The notes beneath the pieces were generated by a model, which was given only the letters and a program-made list of their open reading frames with translations, was not told the origin of the DNA and did not search any database. The position numbers were made by a program, and so were the translations under genes. From a virus, in the IMG/VR virus record IMGVR_UViG_3300032722_000020, positions 1 to 61,263 of that record: a stretch of DNA of 61,263 nt. One strand, 5' to 3'. Shown one piece after another: positions 58,632 through 61,263 of this stretch (its first letter is position 1; the number at the start of each line of letters is the position of its first letter).

Positions 58632-58997
58632 GTGAATCCGTTTTCACAGCATACGGCGTTGCAATGTGAATATGAGAATTTCACCGGCGGCGGGACATCG
58701 TTGGCGACGCTGACTTTCACAACCACGGTCCCGCAGATGACAGTTCCGGCCACACACACCGAAGTTGCCGGCGAAGTTGTTTTGGTGATGGGTGGCTTGT
58801 CCCCCAAAACAATGGTCAACTGTTGCGAAGTCCGCATTTCAACCTTGGGGAATTATGTTCCCCAAAAAGGCCATAAATGCACACTGCTGTTAAATCCGAC
58901 GGCAGTTCCAACCCGATTGCAAATATGGTCGGTCAACACGCTGCCCGGCGGCGAGATTTACCGATTTATCCTGGCGGACGAAAATTATAGCGCGTGA
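58632..58997 (+). CDS. Head completion or decoration-like protein
   Basis: 121 residues from GTG 58632. Beta-rich with LATLTFTTTVPQMTVPATH, then GKCTLLLNPT. Two bases after the portal stop. Possibly a head-closure or decoration protein; position-based. Confidence 0.5.
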   Translation: MNPFSQHTALQCEYENFTGGGTSLATLTFTTTVPQMTVPATHTEVAGEVVLVMGGLSPKTMVNCCEVRISTLGNYVPQKGHKCTLLLNPTAVPTRLQIWSVNTLPGGEIYRFILADENYSA

Positions 58998-59092
58998 TTT
59001 TGGCGGGGCGGGTGCGGCAATGTTGCAATCTACTAGCATTGCGGCGTGAAGCATCCGCCTTGCCGCCTTGGTTTGACTTGCGGGCGTTTCAA

Positions 59093-61263
59093 ATGAGTGC
59101 CACCGCCGCTGATACCACCGAAGCCAAAGAAAAAACGCCCGCCGTTGAACCAACGGCAGCGTCTCACCAACCCGCAGAAGTCAAACCGCCGGTGGAAATG
59201 GAGCGGAGCGGCGACAACCTGCTTTACCGCTACACCGACGTTGCCAGTGGTGACGTTATCGGCGAGGACACCTTTCAAATCGCAGCCGCTTCCGAGTTTC
59301 CAGGGCAGCAGATTTGCGATGAAATCCACGCGCGTCTTGGTATTGCAAAAGAAGGCGAACTTTACACCGAAATCTTGAGCCACAACGAAGGCGATGCCGA
59401 CCTTTCTTTTTTCAACACTGGCCGCGCCGCGTTTTTGGACGAACACAAGACCAACCGGCATCTTGGCAACATCAAAAAAGCCACTCTTTCCAAAGACAAA
59501 GTGACGCGCGTTTTGGTGCAATGCGATGAGGTTTCAAAACTTTCCAAGACCCGCAAAAAACAACTCGGCAAAAAAAGCCGGATGAATGTTTCTTGCGGTT
59601 ACATCCACACCAAGTATCTCGGCGCACAGAAGTTGGACGACGGAACGATTGGACACCGCTTCGCATGGCAAGGCCGCGAAGTTTCCAGCGTGGGCGATCC
59701 GCTCGACCCGACGGTTGGATTGCAGCGCGCGGCGGCGGTGGACAAGACGTGCTGCTTTGGTTGCGGCAAGCAGATGAAAAGCGTGGACATGATTAAATCC
59801 GACGACGCGCTTTATTGCAGCCAGGATTGCATTGACGCCGAAACCCCGGCGGAAGAAGAAGCCGAGCGCAAGGGCGGAGAGAAAATGTTTCGTTCCAAAA
59901 AGGACGCCAAGGAAATCCGAATCTCGCACGCGGATCTGAAACGCAAGGTAGTCACTGCGCTGGAAACCGACAAGCGGTTCAAACACAAGCGGGACAACGG
60001 CGACATGGTTTCTGATTTTTACCACCACGACAACCATCAGGTGAGTTCGGACGGGACAGATTTTCAAGCCATCGTTTCATCCCCGGCGTGGCGCGATGGC
60101 AGAAAACTTTACGCGGTGGATTTTAGTTACGACGGCGAGAATGTGACGCTCGGCGAAGCCACCCATGTTGAGCCAAAAACCACGCTTGAAGCCGTCGAGC
60201 GCGGCGTCCCATGCGACCTGAAACAATTCCGCGCAGTTGACTCCACAAATTTATCGAAAGCGGAAATTAACGCACCAAACATCATATCCAGAAAATTTAT
60301 GGCCGACAAAACACCAGAACAAATCGCTGCCGAAACCATCGCGCAGAAACCCGAACTCGTCGTTGACAGTCTGGCGACGCCCCACGTCCAGCGCAAGCTG
60401 ACTGAACTTGGCTACCGTTCCAAAGTGGAGTTGGAAGCCGCCGCGAACACGAGCAAGGCCAATCTCGCCGCACGCAACAACGAAATCACCGCGCTCGAAA
60501 CCGAGTTCTCCCGCGATTTTGGTTCGCGCATCGCCTACCGCAAACTATCCGACGGAAAGAAAGAGCCGGTTTATCTGCGCGATGCCATCCACATCGCCGC
60601 GATGGAAGCCTGCGCGCACGACGAATCCAAGCCGGCCACTGAAATCCGACAGATTTTCCGCAGCAAAGTGGACGATTTGAAGCGTGATTCCGTTTCCGAG
60701 GAAAACATCAAGCGCAGCATTGACGCCGCCGAAGTTGGTTTGGCTGGCCGTTGCGATGACGTTTTCTCCGTCATCAAACGCACACTCGCTGACGCGCATT
60801 CCAAAGGTGTTCAAACCCGGAGTCTAATGCCGACCGGCGCGGAACTGGAATACTCAGATGAAGTTCGCGGCCATTTCAAATCCATGCCCGGTTGCTCGCA
60901 CATCGCCGATCTCGGCGGTTTCATGTCGCCCCCGAAACAGGGTCGCAAGTTTGAAGGCAAGATGGTTCGAGGCGGCGCTTCCGCCCGCCGGATGCAGCGT
61001 GACGCGCTCGCTTCCGATTTCGGCACGGTTGGCGCGATGATTGCGCCGGAGTTCCGACCCTACATCGAACTGCTCCGAAATTCGACGGTGCTGGATAAGC
61101 TCGGCTGCACCTACATCGGCGGCTGCAATGGCGAACAGGTTTTCCCGCGTCAGGACGCGGCCACGGTTGCGCAGTCGGTCGCGGAAGGTTCACAGTTAAA
61201 TCCCTACGACCAGACCCTCGGCCAGATCAAGATGACGCCCAAGCGCGTGGGTTCCCGCCAGTA
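59093..61263 (+). CDS. HK97 prohead protease with inserted zinc knuckle, fused to capsid (3' partial)
   Basis: 723 codons from ATG 59093 to the window edge, continuing at base 3 (about 923 residues in the circle). Residues 50-215 form the S78-like protease: DEH at 116-118 gives catalytic H118, VSCGY gives S167, and REVSSVGDPLDPTVG is the usual end strand. Residues 221-246 insert C221-x2-C224-x17-C242-x3-C246, a zinc-knuckle pattern. A second module about 265-370 (SHADLKRKVVTAL, then YAVDFSYDGENVTLGEATHV) follows, then a helical scaffold-like stretch and the capsid domain from about 640. Fusing protease, scaffold and capsid enforces one-to-one stoichiometry. Confidence 0.85.
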   Translation, partial: MSATAADTTEAKEKTPAVEPTAASHQPAEVKPPVEMERSGDNLLYRYTDVASGDVIGEDTFQIAAASEFPGQQICDEIHARLGIAKEGELYTEILSHNEGDADLSFFNTGRAAFLDEHKTNRHLGNIKKATLSKDKVTRVLVQCDEVSKLSKTRKKQLGKKSRMNVSCGYIHTKYLGAQKLDDGTIGHRFAWQGREVSSVGDPLDPTVGLQRAAAVDKTCCFGCGKQMKSVDMIKSDDALYCSQDCIDAETPAEEEAERKGGEKMFRSKKDAKEIRISHADLKRKVVTALETDKRFKHKRDNGDMVSDFYHHDNHQVSSDGTDFQAIVSSPAWRDGRKLYAVDFSYDGENVTLGEATHVEPKTTLEAVERGVPCDLKQFRAVDSTNLSKAEINAPNIISRKFMADKTPEQIAAETIAQKPELVVDSLATPHVQRKLTELGYRSKVELEAAANTSKANLAARNNEITALETEFSRDFGSRIAYRKLSDGKKEPVYLRDAIHIAAMEACAHDESKPATEIRQIFRSKVDDLKRDSVSEENIKRSIDAAEVGLAGRCDDVFSVIKRTLADAHSKGVQTRSLMPTGAELEYSDEVRGHFKSMPGCSHIADLGGFMSPPKQGRKFEGKMVRGGASARRMQRDALASDFGTVGAMIAPEFRPYIELLRNSTVLDKLGCTYIGGCNGEQVFPRQDAATVAQSVAEGSQLNPYDQTLGQIKMTPKRVGSRQ
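60633..61263. repeat. Right copy of imperfect terminal repeat
   Basis: Matches 1-631 at about 90% with identical outer parts; differences are mainly synonymous (for example gaaatggggctg versus gaagttggtttg), so both are functional alleles of the same gene. Confidence 0.93.

Noticed and set aside
1-61263. tRNA genes
   Set aside because: I looked for the GGTTCGA-type T-loop with acceptor pairing and saw none; a tRNA search program would settle it.
1-61263. CRISPR arrays
   Set aside because: No evenly spaced direct repeats of 25-40 bases; the repeated attC-like sites differ in spacing and sequence and flank genes.

Overview
The window is essentially one complete genome of a tailed phage, about 60.6 kb as a circle. 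The first 631 bases recur at 60633-61263 as a close but not identical copy (about 90%, with identical outer ~100 bases). The single gene cut by the contig ends, a prohead protease fused to an HK97-fold major capsid protein, reads in frame across the join. The virion genes indicate a long non-contractile tail with lambda-like packaging: small terminase, GpA-type large terminase, lambda-type portal, protease-capsid, connectors, tail tube, 762-residue tape measure, tail tip and fibre, and no sheath or baseplate set. The host is inferred, not shown. Asn/Thr-rich secreted proteins, T-rich start contexts without Shine-Dalgarno motifs, and attC sites whose antisense reading gives an EPTxVGA-like peptide suggest a member of the PVC group, probably Verrucomicrobiota.

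Layout. (1) 1-2.35 kb: capsid end plus two small late genes on +, closed by a terminator. (2) 2.5-13.65 kb: a leftward early block of tiny coupled genes, an MT-A70 methylase, a WGR/ATP-dependent ligase, a 1142-residue adenine methyltransferase and a beta sliding clamp with a 507-residue tail. Three good sigma70-like promoters drive it. It interrupts the structural cluster. (3) 13.65-14.45 kb: AT-rich divergent control region with palindromes, a candidate origin or switch. (4) 14.45-31.9 kb: rightward connector, tail and lysis genes, several of which start with Sec signal peptides. (5) 31.96-35.40 kb: an IS1595-like mobile element with 14-bp inverted ends and a transposase carrying a premature stop. 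(6) 35.4-38.3 kb: two divergent ribbon-helix-helix regulators with matching operators, an excisionase-like protein and small accessory genes. (7) 38.35-47.5 kb: the most unusual part, an integron-like system. It contains an IntI-type tyrosine recombinase (40680-41663), eight complete or near-complete attC-like sites with small cassette genes (PAPS-reductase-like, methyltransferase, Myb-like and unknown), and, embedded in it, a recombination/replication set (VRR-NUC nuclease, RecT, coiled-coil partner, DUF1376-type initiator). (8) 47.5-53.6 kb: small genes, an exported lytic transglycosylase, a MazG-like cassette between attC relics and the small terminase. (9) 53.6 kb to the end: packaging and head genes.

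How it fits together. The clamp, ligase, RecT and initiator probably recruit the host replisome and process phage DNA; two adenine methylases modify it. The integron-like region would let the phage capture and shuffle small genes. RecT, a single-strand annealing protein, sits next to an integrase family that recombines folded single-stranded attC, which is suggestive but unproven. All assignments rest on reading motifs by eye; no database search was run.
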